64,000 bases of DNA from Dasypus novemcinctus (lineage: Eukaryota > Chordata > Mammalia > Cingulata > Dasypodidae). Within the stretch, counting starts at the first letter, position 1. Each line of letters starts with the position of its first letter. A program made the position numbers and the translations under genes. The stretch covers positions 177,301,216 through 177,365,215 of the forward strand of contig NC_080673.1 in the NCBI RefSeq assembly GCF_030445035.2, in the 5' to 3' direction. Below, one piece after another: positions 46,150 to 56,891 of this stretch. The notes beneath the pieces were generated by a model. The model saw only the letters and a list, made by a program, of their open reading frames with translations, ran no database searches and was not told the DNA's origin.

Positions 46150-48850
46150 TGCCCTTTTATGTATGGTTTATTTCACTCAACGTAATGTCCTCAAGGTTTA
46201 TCCATTGTTGCATGCATCAAGATTTCATTCCTTTTTAAAACTGAATAGTATTCAATCACATATATATACATTTTGTTATCCATTCACCAGTTGATGGACA
46301 CTTGGGTTGCTTTCATCTTTTTGGTTATTGTGAATAATGCTGCTATCAACATTGGGGTATGCAAATGTCTGTCTGCAACCCTGATTTCAGTTCTTCTGGG
46401 TATATATGTTGTAGCTGGATTATCAGATCATATGGAAATTCTATACTTGGCTTCCTGAGGAACTGCCAATAGACTGTACCATTTTATGCTTCCACCAGCA
46501 TTGAATGAGTCCTCCTATTTCTCCACATTCTCTCCAACATAGTTTTCTCTTTTTTAAAATACTGGACATTCTACTATGTGTGAAATATCTCATTGTGGTT
46601 TTGATTTCCGTTTCCCTAATAGCTAGTGATGTTAAGTATATTTTCATGTGCATTTTAGCCATTGTATTTTCTCTTAGTAAAAATGTCTATTCAAGTCTTT
46701 TGCCCATTTTAAAATTGTGTTGTCTTTTTATTGTTGGCTTGTAGGATTTCCCTATGTAATCTGGATATGAGACCTTTATCTTATCAGATATTTGGCTTCT
46801 AAATATTTTCTCCAATTCTGTAGTCTGCCTTTTCACTTTATGGACAAAGTCCTTTAATGTGCAAAAGTTTTCATTTTTGAGGAGGTCACATTTATCTATG
46901 TTTTCTTTCATTGTTTGTGCTTTGGGCATGAAGTTTAAGAAACCATTGTCTACCAAAAGATCTTGAAGATGCTTACCTACATTTTCTTCTATAAGTTTTA
47001 TAGGCCTGGCTCTTGTTTTTAGGTCTTGAGATAATTTTTATACTAGATGTGAGATTCTGAGATAGGGTCTTCTTTCATTCTTTTGGATATGGATATTCAA
47101 TTTTCCCAGCACCATTTGATGAAGAGACTATTATGTCCCAGTTAATGGACTTGGCAGCCTTATAAAAAATCAATTGACCATAGATGTGAGGATCTATTTC
47201 TGAACTATCAATTCTATTCCACTCGTCAATTTCTATCTTTATGCCAGTACCATGCTATTTTGACCCCTGTAACTTTGCAATATGCTTTAAAGTCAGAAAG
47301 TATGAACCCTTCAATTTCATTCTTCTTTTTCAAGATGTTTTTGGCTATTTGGGGGCCCCTTATCCTTTCAAATAAATGTATTTTCTTTTCATTTCTTCAG
47401 TGTAGGCTGTTGGGATTTTGATTGGGGTTACATTGAATCTGTAAATCAATTTAGGGAGAATTGACACCTTAACAATATTTAGTCTTCAATCCAATGAACA
47501 CAAGATGTCCTTCCATTTATTTAGGTCTTCTTTGATTTATTTGAGAAATGTTGTATAGATTTCTGCTTATAGGTTTTTTACATTTTTGGTTAACTTTTTT
47601 CTAGATATTTGATTCTTTTAGTTGGTATAGTGCATATAATTTTTCCCCTGATTTCCATCTTAGATTGCTTGTTACTAATACATAGAAATACTACTGATTT
47701 TTGCAGATTGATTTTATATCCTGGCACTCCTCTGAACCATTTCTTAGAAAAATTTATCTTTAAATATACTTACTTCTAGGAGCATTATATGGCTTTGGTA
47801 TTAGAGTGTGGTTGGCTTCATAGAATGAGGTAGGTAATTATAGCAGCTTGATATTATTTATGAATTCCAAAAGAGATATTGATTATGTTTGTAAACCAGT
47901 CTGTTTCTCTGGGTTTGAAAACCCTTTAATGGTATTTGATTCAGCTGAGATGTTTGATTAAATTATGTTAAGATTAGGGCTTTGATTCAACCTTGTCTTG
48001 ATTTAGCTCCCTCTTCTTTTTTTTAAACATAGGTGTTTAGGGTTATAATTTACCCTCTTAGCACTACCTTTTCTTTATCCATATGTCTTAATATATGCTT
48101 TGTTCTTATTTTCATTTTGGGATATTTATTGATTTCCCTTGCAATTTCATTTTTGATCCACTGATTACTTAAGAGTATGTTGTTTAACCTCCATATATAT
48201 GTGAATTTTCCACTTGTCTGCCTATTACTGATTTCCAGTTTCATTCCATTATGGTCAGAGAAAGTGCTTTGTATAATTTCAATCTTTTAAAGTTTATTGC
48301 AGCATGTTTTGTAACCCACCATGTGGTCTGCCTTGGAGTATGATCTACATGCAATTGAGAAGCATGGATACTCTGCTTTTTTGAGGTGCAATATTCTGTA
48401 CATGTCTGTTATAGTTTATTTAAAATATTATTCAAGTTCCTTCTTTCCTTATTGATCCTCTACCTAGATTGTTCTATCTATCGGTAAGAGTAGTATACTG
48501 AAATCTCTAGCTGTTAAGGTAGAGACATCTAATTCTCCTTCAGTTTTGTCAGTGTTTGTCTCATGTACTTTGGGGCACCATGGTTGGGTTCATAAATATT
48601 TATGTATTATTTGTCTCTTGTAACAATTTTGCACTTAAAGTCTGTTTTGCCTGGTATTAGTATAACTACAATAGCTCTTCTTTGGCTATTGTTTGCATGG
48701 AATTTTGTTTCCCAACCTTTCACAATCAACTAATTTGTGTCCTTGGGTCTAAGGTGAGTTTCTTTTAGAAAGCATATAGATGGATCCTATTTTTTAATCT
48801 ATTCTGTCAATCTGAGTCTTTTGACTGGAGAGTTTAATCCATTAACATTC
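46150..48850 (-). pseudogene. L1 ORF2 remnant (endonuclease-reverse transcriptase), decayed
   Basis: Minus-strand pieces keep ORF2 signatures. The 73-residue frame 46662-46441 has the SLAIRE...KTTMRY and CWRECGEIG...QCWW segments of the ORF2p C-terminal Cys-rich region. The frame 46956-46687 precedes it with FVHKVKRQTTELEKIF. The ORF2 start region lies near 48640-48850. Sequence expected between about 47.8 and 48.0 kb is absent and replaced by an LTR fragment. No activity is possible. Confidence 0.8.
47839..47990 (+). mobile_element. LTR (family B) 5' fragment, sense, inside L1 ORF2
   Basis: TATAGCAGCTTGATATTATTT, GAATTCCAAAAGAGATATTG and TTGTAAACCAGTCTGTTTC match the start of the family B LTR (compare 62326 onward). 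Only about the first 150 bp are present, and L1 sequence is missing at the join. Confidence 0.7.
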
Positions 48851-49443
48851 TATGTTTTTACTGTAAAATAATTACTTCAACTCTTTTATTCTTTGGTTTT
48901 TATGTGTTATGTTTTATTTTCTTCTCTCTCACTTTTATTTGTCTTTACATGTAATCTTCATTTCTACACTTTCCTCCAAGCCTCTCTCATCTGTCTTTTC
49001 CTTCCTGCCTGCAAAACTCCCTTCAGTATTTATTGTAAGGCAGGTTTCTTGTTGATGAACTCCCTCAGTTCCTGTTTATCTGTTTATCCATTTTTGAAGG
49101 ACAGTTTTGCTGGATAATATATTCTTGGTTGGCAGTTTCTCTCTTTCAGTACATTCAATATATCAGACCACTACCTTCTCACCTCCATTGACTCTGATGA
49201 TAAACTGGGACTTAATCTTATTGCTATTTCCTTGTATGTGACAAATCACTTTTCTCTTGCTTCTTTGAGGATTCTCTCTTTATCTTTAGCAATGGACATT
49301 CTGATTAGTTTTTTTCTCAGACTAGGTCTATTAGGATTTATTCTGTTTGGAGAATGTTGTGTTTCTTGTAAATGTGTATTTATGTCTTTCATAAGAGTTG
49401 GTAAGTTTTCATCTATTATTTCCTCAAATATTCTCTCTGCCCT

Positions 49444-49788
49444 TGTATTAGTCAGGGTTCTCTAGGGAAATAGAACTGACAGGAAATATCTGTAAATAGT
49501 ATGAGATTTTATAAAAATGTCTAACATCACAGTGGGGAAGAACAAGTCAAAATTCTTCAGTGCAGGCTGAAAACCTGGGGGTTCAATGAAGGTCCTTGGT
49601 GAATTCCCAGGAGATGCTGGCTGCCTGAAGTAGAAAAGGGAATTCTCTCTCTGAATGCTGAATTCACTCCTCCTTTTAAGGTCTTCAACTGATAGGATGA
49701 GAAACCACTAATTGCTGATTACAATCTCCGTAGTTGTTTGTAGGTGTAACCATCCATCTTTGTTATCAACTCACTGATGATTAAAGTC
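49444..49788 (-). mobile_element. LTR (family C) fragment, antisense, inside L1
   Basis: TGTATTAGTCAGGGTTCTCT, GACAGGAAATATCTGTAAAT, CCTTTTAAGGTCTTCAACTG and GGTGTAACCATCC match 16383-16827. The right end, carrying the sense LTR start, is missing, and L1 resumes at about 49790. Confidence 0.75.
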
Positions 49789-49851
49789 CTCTCTTCTTTT
49801 TCATGATGTATTTGTTTGTGTACTTTATGCTATCATTTATATTCATGAGGC

Positions 49852-49859
49852 CCTGATCA
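49852..49859. repeat. Target-site duplication of the IFI44L retrocopy (left)
   Basis: CCTGATCA here and at 52628-52635. Both are followed within one base by a T run, so the duplication may be 16 bp with one mismatch. It lies in L1 sequence that continues on both sides. Confidence 0.75.
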
Positions 49860-50195
49860 ATTTTTTTTCATTAGAGGAAGAAACTTTATTTTTTCACAGA
49901 AATAAAATGTAAGTTTCTAAGAAATATTTGCTCTTTTAGCTTAAATTCAATTATTTAATCATTCATCTTTTGGTCCCAAGATAAGTGAACACTGTCTCTC
50001 CTTTAGTTCCATTTCTCCTCTCCTACATTATATTCCTATGTCCTCATTTTTATAATTATTAGCCAATGTGATCAGTACACTCATAGAATTTATATATAAA
50101 GTGCTATAGGAGAATAATGAAGGGAACAATTTGTTTTGCCTTTGTAGGTTTAGAAAGGTGTCCCAGAAACCAAATTGTAAATGATACAGAAATGC

Positions 50196-50948
50196 TTAGA
50201 AATGGTGTTTATGTGTGATGAATCTGGACTCAGATGGGATCTCCCTTCATAAGCCTTTCATGCTAATGTGCTGGAGGTGCAGTTAATGTTGGGGTTTAAG
50301 ATATATTTAAGGGATTTGAATCTCTGGACTGACAATGTGATAGCCAGGTCCTGAGCCTCAACAGACTCCAGCACCTACAATCTGATTTATTGGACTTACC
50401 ACACTCAGCTAAGATGGAGTTGAAGAAGGACAACCACCACACCATGGAGCCTAGAGTGATTACAACTGAAAATGGGAGGATTGCATCCAGCATCCATGTG
50501 GAATCTGAGCCTCCTCTTGACATAGAGGTGCAATGGACACAACCAATCCAATGTCCACATAGAAGAGGTGGCATTGGATTGGGAAAAGTGGACATGGTGG
50601 ACGATGGGTATGGGGAAAGGCAGGAAGAGATGAGAGGTGGAGGCGTCTTTGGGACATGGAGCTGCCCTGGATGGCGCTTCAGAGGTAATCACTGGACATT
50701 GTAAATCCTCACAGGGCCCACTGGATGGAATGGAGGAGAGTATGGGCCATGATGTGGACCATTGTCTATGAGGTGCAGAGGTGCCCAAAGATGTACTTAC
50801 CAAATCCAATGGATGTGTCATGATGATGGGAACGAGTGTTGTTGGGGGGGGGAGAGGGGGGGGGGGGGTGGGGTTGAATGGGACCTCACATATATATTTT
50901 TAATGTAATATTATTACAAAGTCAATAAAAAAAATTCAAAAAAAAAAA
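50196..50948 (+). mobile_element. 5'-truncated L1 3'UTR copy, sense, inside the IFI44L retrocopy
   Basis: The block order matches 34712-35556: GGACTCAGATGGGATCTCC, GATAGCCAGGTCCTGAGCC, GGTGGCATTGGATTGGGAAA, an A-rich tail. AGAAATGC precedes it (50188-50195) and follows the tail (50949-50956). Open frames up to 138 codons on the minus strand (50405-50821) are accidental. It carries long G runs at 50844-50873. Confidence 0.85.
50844..50873 (+). repeat. Poly-G runs (G9, G13, G4)
   Basis: G runs at 50844-50852, 50856-50868 and 50870-50873 inside the L1 tail, where related copies have shorter GGGGGG blocks. Quadruplex-prone; run lengths may also be assembly-sensitive. Confidence 0.9.
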
Positions 50949-53689
50949 AGAAATGCAGAGTGTTGTTGGCATATTTTGATCCAATATTGATAGGAGCTTG
51001 CCTTTAGACTTAAGATATTACTGATTGTAGAAGAAACTGTCAGTCAGATACTGTCAGGGGTAGAAAACAAAACATGTGAACAAATGCAAAAGCAAAGAAT
51101 GAAGGAGGCTGTCAGCAAGATTGATTCTAGTCAGAGATGCCAATCCAGGTTTGGGCCAAGTGTGAGGGTTGAAATGGTTGATATCATGTGCAGAACTGGA
51201 ATGCTCTTGTAATTTCATCTGTTTTCTCAAGAGGCAAATCTTCTAAGGAGTCATCTGTAGCCTGCAACATCTGCCTCAGTGTAGAGAGGATTCGAACATC
51301 CTTTAAAGGGTCCAGCTCCCACTCTGAGGCATAATTTCCAACCATCAAGATGTTCAGAAGAGGAACGCCTAGCATTTTGTTGACATTCAATATCTAGCTT
51401 TGATAAGTCATAGATCTATTCATGTTTAGAAGGTTCTCTTGAAGAACTTCATTGCAATTATTCACTTTAGTAAGCAAGGCCACATGTGCTATACCATAGT
51501 TTAAAACTTCTTTTTGAACTCTTTTGAACTTTGACACCATTTTAGAGGATATTTCATTGATAGAGTTGATATCTAAGACATACACCACACAGTGAATCCT
51601 TTTCTTCAGTGATGGAGAGCTGATGAAGTCAGGATGATTGGACATAATTGGTTTATGGGGGTTAAACTGATATTTGTCAGGCACACAACCTTTTAAGATG
51701 TGAGGTATGTCATCCACACACAATGCTACTCCCCCTTTCTTAGCCAGTCCCATTGAGTCACAAAATATAAAAGGCAGAGATGTACCCTATTCTCTATCTT
51801 TAATGGAATATATTCTAAACTGTTCAGTAATGCTGGTGATATCGGATCCTGTTATAGCTTGGTGAGTCACATGGCCTCAGAAAATTGACTTCACAGAATT
51901 GAAAAAACTGGAATTTCCAGACCCAGTTGGATCCAGCAAGAGAATATGTATTTCTGGGACCAAGTCTGCAATGGGGTTGTAGGTTCTGAGATCTGTCAGG
52001 AGGTTCTTTCTGTGTTATGTAACTTCCTTTATCCTCTGTATGTTTCCTAGATTATTGTTAATTCCTTCAGTTCAAAAAACTTCACACTCACAATACTTAT
52101 GCCAAGAGTTTACTTGAAATTGTTCATGCATGGAAGGATTTATATTTGACTTTGTCCTAAAGAGAAACTCTCAGAATCACAGAAATAAAATTTCAATTCT
52201 TCAACAGTAATTGTAGGTGGTCTATTAAAAAAAAGTTGGCATTTCTGTTGTGTTGTTCTCCTTTGGAAATAAAAAAACAGAAAGAAAGCTTTGGTTCTTC
52301 AGAATCTTCACAGACTGTAGGATAGTGCTCAAGCATAAAGACTCCAAAAGTATTTTCATGTGAATATATGACTGTGATAGTGGGTCCCTGGTGACTGCAT
52401 CTTTGAATCAAATTTTTAATGCTAAATCCATGAACAAAAGATTTATAAAGAACACTCAAGGAAACCTTTTCATGTAGCTTTTGCAGACTTTTCCTCATTC
52501 CATGCCAATCTGGTTGTCACTTCCATTTTTCAGTATCTGTTTATGAGAGTTAGAACAGAGAATTAGTTGCTCTGTCAGATGCATGGAGCAGCCACAGAAT
52601 GGTGACTGAATGTTTAGCTGAGATTCTCCTGATCAGTTTTTTTCCCCATTATTTTCTGTATCTCTTCTGTCTGTAAAATTTCAAATGTCCTATCTTTCAG
52701 TTCATTGATTCCTTCTTCTGCCCATTCAAATCTGCTATTGTATGCCCCCAGAGTATTCTTAATCCCTCCTATTTTGTCTTTTATTTCCATAAGTTCTGTT
52801 ATGCTTGTTTTCTTTCTTTAACATTCTTCTTTATCCTCACCCTTTTTCTTTTTAATATCCTTTATATCCTTAGTCATATTTTTTTCCTCTCCTTGAATTG
52901 AGTTAGGGATTAGTTTGAACATTTCTGATTAGTTGTTCTAAATCCTCTCTCTTCTGACTTTTAAGTTTGTTCATTGGGTGTGGCCATATCTTCCTGTTTC
53001 TAAGTATGGCTTATAATTTTTTGCTGATAACTAGGCCTCTGATTATCTTGGATGACTTCTTTATGAATGTTAGCTTCTCTCTCTTGTCTTGGGCTTTTTT
53101 GTAGATTAGCTTTGTGTTAAAGCTCTTCTTTGGCACTTGGTTTGACTTATTCTAGGCCCTTAAAATTACCCATGTTTAATAGCTCTGATTTCTTCAACTC
53201 TTCAACCCTAGTTTCTTACCCTAGTTATGTGATACAATTTTTAAGATTGCTGTGCTTGTGCAATTGTTTTAACTACAAGAGAAAGTTTCCTTTCTTCTGT
53301 TCCTTCTCTGGGAATGTTGCTGTCTTCTGTTTGTTTGTGTTTTGACTTTATAGTTTTTATTATATTTTTCTCTCTCCTTTCTTTGCCTCTAGCTGCTTTT
53401 GCCTGGAAGGCAAATTATGGGAGGGGGATCACCCTGGAGAGGACTTTCCCCAGTTAGGAATTCCTAGCCAAAAGGGCCAGAAGGGGACTCCTGAAAGGGG
53501 TGCAGGCCAGTTCCAAAGAACCCTGGAGAGAGGGTCAGAAAGGTGCCTAAAGGCCTTTTCTTGGCTTTCTGAGGCTGTGCTTTTCTGTCCTGGTCAGCAA
53601 ATGATATTCCTCAGCAAACTGTTTCATGTGGTCCTAAGGTGACAGTGAGTATTTAAACCTCCTTTACCTCCAGCTCTGGTGCAGAATTG

Positions 53690-53935
53690 AAGTTGAAACA
53701 ATGGTGCCTGTCTCCCATGTGGAAGGTCCAGGGTTTGGTTCCCAGTACCTCCTAAAGAACGTGAGCCACAACAAACCACAATGGCTTAAGCAATTGGGCA
53801 CTCATCTCCCATATGGGAGGTCCCAGGTTTGGTTCTTGGTGACTCCTGAGGAAGATGAGCAGACAACAAGCAGACAGATGAGGGAGCCATCTGGAGATAT
53901 GGGGAGGAATAAAAAAATTTTTTTAAAAAGCCATT
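53690..53935 (+). mobile_element. Dimeric tRNA-derived SINE, sense, inside L1 5' region
   Basis: Two heads in tandem: 53698-53775 (TGCCTGTCTCCCATGTGGAA, B-box-like GGTTTGGTTCCC) and 53780-53860 (TGGCTTAAGCAATTGGGCAC, B-box-like GGTTTGGTTCTTG). A shared tail follows (AGATGAGCAGACAACAAGC, GATGAGGGAGCCATC) with an A/T-rich end. The 110-codon frame 53701-54033 is a by-product. Confidence 0.75.
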
Positions 53936-54139
53936 GTCAGTACTCAGCCATGCCCCTCCCCCACGCCTGTTCTTGGGGAGGAGAGTTCTCCATCCCTATC
54001 TTTTTGCAGCAGCTAATCAGGGACCAGACCTGAGGCTGTTCAACCTGAGAGTGGGGGATGGGTGCTGGCAGCCATGATGAAGTGAGTTACAGATTTTTTT
54101 TAGTTCTAAGATTTTTATTTGTTTCTGTTATAGCTTTTA

Positions 54140-54405
54140 TAAAAATATTTTTTGTCTTTATTTTTTTTAATGTTACATTCAAAAAATATGAGGTCCCCAT
54201 ATCCCCCCACCCCCCACCCCACTCCTCCCCCCATAACAACAACCTCCTCCATCATCATGAGACATTCATTGCATTTGGTGAATAAATCTTTGAGCACCGC
54301 TGCACCTCATGGTCCATGGTCCACATCATAGCTCACACTCTCCCACAGTCCACCCAGTGGGTCATGGGAGGACATACAATGTCCGGTAACTGTCCCTGCG
54401 CTTTC
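54140..54405 (-). mobile_element. 5'-truncated L1 3'UTR copy, antisense, inside L1 5' region
   Basis: TTTTTTTTAATGTTACATTC, GAGGTCCCCATATCCCCCC, CATCATCATGAGACATTCAT and GCTGCACCTCATGGTCCATG are the reverse of the tails at 34712 and 50196. L1 5' sequence resumes at about 54406. Confidence 0.8.
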
Positions 54406-55004
54406 TTAGTCTCTCGTTCTCACTCTTCCCTGGATACTAGACAGTGCTTCCCTGGCTTCTGGAGCCTGAGAATAGTTGTTTCAGACAGTTTCTGTTTGTC
54501 TACTCTGTTTTTTCATGGCAGAATAAACCCTGTAGCTCCTTACTCTTCCAACTTCCCAGGAAGCACTTTCACTCTTTCTCCAATCCCTATTTAAAGTTTT
54601 GTAAATTATAACTGATAATTCCCAGAGCTTAATTATATTAAATTACTGTAATGTCCTCTTTGCTTTCATTCATTCATGAATTCACTCAACTAATCTTTAT
54701 GAATGAGGTTCTTTCTATTGTTTTTTTCTTTTTCCTTTAGGGAGTTCAATAGCAGTGTCTGCAGCCTGGACATGCAACAATGGTAAAATTGCTCTGAAGA
54801 TATTTTGTTGCTGCTGATGAATTCTGGCCCTGGTTCAACATTTTCAAAATTGTCAACATTGGACTCACTTAGATGTTCATAAAAACTTTGGTATTCCAGG
54901 CTAGGATATGTTAAAATTTCTTTGCAACATTATTGATGCTCTACTTTGCCAGAGCCATTTACCTTCTGAGTCTCTGGATGTTCCAGAATCTTAATTAAAT
55001 AGTG

Positions 55005-55200
55005 CCTTTCTATGTATGCCAATTTTTAATGTGTATCATTTGATTTATTCACAAAAACGCTTTGGGGTAAATATTAACATTTTTTATTTCACCTGTGAAA
55101 CCAAGGCATGGAAAAAGCATAACTTGTCCAAGGTCACACAGATAGACAAAAATCTTGAATTTGAACTAGTTAGGCTAATTCCAAATCCTGCTCTTTAAAT
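55005..55200 (-). repeat. MIR SINE, antisense
   Basis: CCTGTGAAACCAAGGCATGG, AACTTGTCCAAGGTCACACA and TCTTGAATTTGAACTAG give the reversed MIR order; the GGTCACACA core is intact. Confidence 0.8.
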
Positions 55201-55439
55201 TCCTGTTACCCTGTACCGACTGAATCAGGAACTACATTTTAACAAGATTCTAAGACGATTCATAAATGCATTAGAATTGAAAAGCATTGGATTAGACTGG
55301 ACCAATACATAGTATTACCTGAATCCTAGAATGAGTGTTGCAGAAGTTCAAATGAAAATATAGCATCCTCATTATCTTTAGAGGAGTGTGGGTTTATGTC
55401 AGTGTTAGTTTATATCTATCATCTATATATCTGTTTGTC

Positions 55440-55760
55440 TAACTGGACATCTGTTGTGACCACCCTGCAGAGGCAGTATGATCCTCACTCAAAATCTGGT
55501 TCAGATGTAGAGATTGATGATGTAACAAGCACACACATACTAAGAGTGTATGAAAAGGATTGCTATTCACATAATGATGCTTTCTTGGTAGAGCAGGACA
55601 GCACCCAAACAGGTCCAAAAATGGCTTGAAGAGCAGAAAAAGGAATCTAGATTAGGATTTTTATTGTAGTTAAGGACAGTTTGCCAAGGGCTTAAGTGGC
55701 CTGAGTTTCCCTCTGGTGCCAAAGGAGGGAGCACCTAGACTTTCTTACGAGCTTGCTCAA
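55440..55760 (-). mobile_element. ERV-type LTR (family F), antisense, copy 1
   Basis: Shares with 57590-58265, in the same order, GATGATG, TTTCTTGGTAGAGCAGGACA, AAAATGGCTTGAAGAGC, TTTTTATTGTAGTTAAG and GTGCCAAAGGAGGGAGCAC. In sense it has CTACAATAAAAATCC, fitting an LTR polyadenylation region. Boundaries approximate. Confidence 0.6.
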
Positions 55761-56532
55761 AGCTTCTTTATCAAATATTAAAGAATGAAGTCAGGCTTTT
55801 ATTATAATTCTTCCCTGATACATAATGACTGAAATGTGCCATATTTAATTTAATTGATTTTGAACTTGTTTAAGTAATACATTATGGTGTACTATGAGGA
55901 CAGCAACCTGAGACCAGTAACAGATATAAGTATTTCATTGAGTACTTATTCAAGAGCCCAGGATTGTGTATTCTGAGAAACTAAAATGATTGCCTTGGTT
56001 ACTGTCAAAGATGTCTGGAACTCTGAAGTAGATAAGGGATATTTTGATCAAGCCCTGTCATTGTGATTTCATAGGTATAGAGATACGTATGACTTTGATT
56101 TCTATTTTGGGTATCTGTGAGTCAAGAGATTCACAAATTTCTTTACCTCAGAGGAAATAACATTCGATTAATAATTATTGTTGTTTCTATTAGCAAGACC
56201 AGATGGCCAGACCATTTGCAATGGCCCAAGATTCTATAAAAATATGCAGATTTGGTTCATTGCTGTCCAGGGCATCTAGTGTCAATATGACTGAAGTTCA
56301 GCCAATTGTATTGACCCACATGTTCCATCCTTTAATTTTAGCCTCAGTATACATTAAATTTATAAAGATTTACTAATTGATGCATTTCAGCAGATTTTGA
56401 AATTCAAAAACTAGGTTGTATAGGCACCAAAATCAAACAATGCCCTTTTATCTTTTTATTGTACAAATACTTTTAGTAAATTTTAGATTGGCAGTTGGGT
56501 CAAGTTTTGGACTTTTCCCTGTCTCCAAGTTC
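55761..56532. other. Unassigned DNA
   Basis: No recognisable repeat, exon or long frame. Confidence 0.35.
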
Positions 56533-56730
56533 CTTTCCCTTCCCTTTCCCTTCCCTTTCCCCTTCCTTTCCCCTTCCTTTCCCCTCCTTTCCCTTCCTTT
56601 CCTTCTCTTCCCTTCCCTTCCTTTCCTTTTTTCTTTCCTTTTCTTTTCTCTTCCATCTCCTTTCCTCTCCTCTCTTCTCCTCTCCTCTCCTCTTCTCTCC
56701 TCTCTCTTTCTTTCTCTCTTTCTCTCTTTC
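56533..56730 (+). repeat. Pyrimidine-only tract, about 200 bp
   Basis: Almost pure C/T: CCCTTCCCTTTCC units pass into CTTCCCTTCC, TTTCTTTTC, then CCTCTCCTCT and TCTTTCTCTC. The long Ser/Phe/Leu/Pro-rich and Arg/Glu/Lys/Gly-rich frames across it (56416-56860) are artefacts of the tract. Confidence 0.95.
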
Positions 56731-56891
56731 ATGGCAGTTACTAGAAATATTTTGGGGGCATCGTCTTTACCTTCCTTATATTTGTAAGTTTCTGCCTCCA
56801 GAGAGCCTCAAAGCAGTATCATCAGTGTTAGAAACTCTCCCATTGACACAGTTGAATTAATTCCTTGACCATGTCATAGGGGTGCCATTAG

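Larger units (their letters stand above)
49860..52627 (-). pseudogene. IFI44L: Processed pseudogene (retrocopy) of IFI44L
   Basis: Minus strand. CDS-derived part 52526-51184 (1343 bp, near the roughly 450-codon length of the parent), without introns. It starts ATG-GAA-GTG-ACA-ACC, keeps a TLDc-like N-terminal piece (52498-52193), a GTPase-like part and a C-terminus (ELDPLKDV, LEDLPLEKTDE) close to the mammalian family. Lesions: a frameshift and stop within 20 codons of the start, several stops in the middle, P-loop Lys replaced by Asn (51913-51915), TKVD changed to TKVN. The 3'UTR runs left to a reversed AATAAA at 49885-49890 and a T8 run. An L1 tail (50196-50948) sits in the UTR. The parent protein is an interferon-induced antiviral factor; this copy is dead. 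IFI44 itself is the alternative parent, but the start and end favour IFI44L. Confidence 0.9.
45455..54595 (-). mobile_element. Long L1 LINE, antisense, broken by at least six later insertions
   Basis: Reading right to left: a relatively GC-richer 5' region (54595-53380), ORF1/5' sequence (53340-52640, then 49850-48860), ORF2 start (about 48850), ORF2 body and 3' part (to about 46150), 3'UTR (46140-45455). Interruptions: LTR pieces at 47839-47990 and 49444-49788, the IFI44L retrocopy at 49860-52627 with an L1 tail inside it, a SINE dimer at 53690-53935 and an L1 tail at 54140-54405. It is close to full length in extent, though part of ORF2 is deleted near 47.8-48.0 kb and the frames are broken. 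Confidence 0.85.

Noticed and set aside
50390..50821. Open frames up to 138 codons on both strands
   Set aside because: They lie in an L1 3'UTR copy, and the corresponding positions in the copies at 32.8-34.3 and 34.7-35.6 kb do not keep the frame.
51184..52526. Functional IFI44L gene
   Set aside because: No introns, early frameshift and stop, several internal stops and loss of the P-loop lysine.
53701..54033. 110-codon frame
   Set aside because: It starts in a tRNA-derived SINE and runs into L1 5' sequence.
56416..56860. Open frames of 94-123 codons on both strands
   Set aside because: They are produced by the pyrimidine tract; low-complexity Ser/Phe/Pro/Leu and Arg/Glu/Lys runs with no domain.
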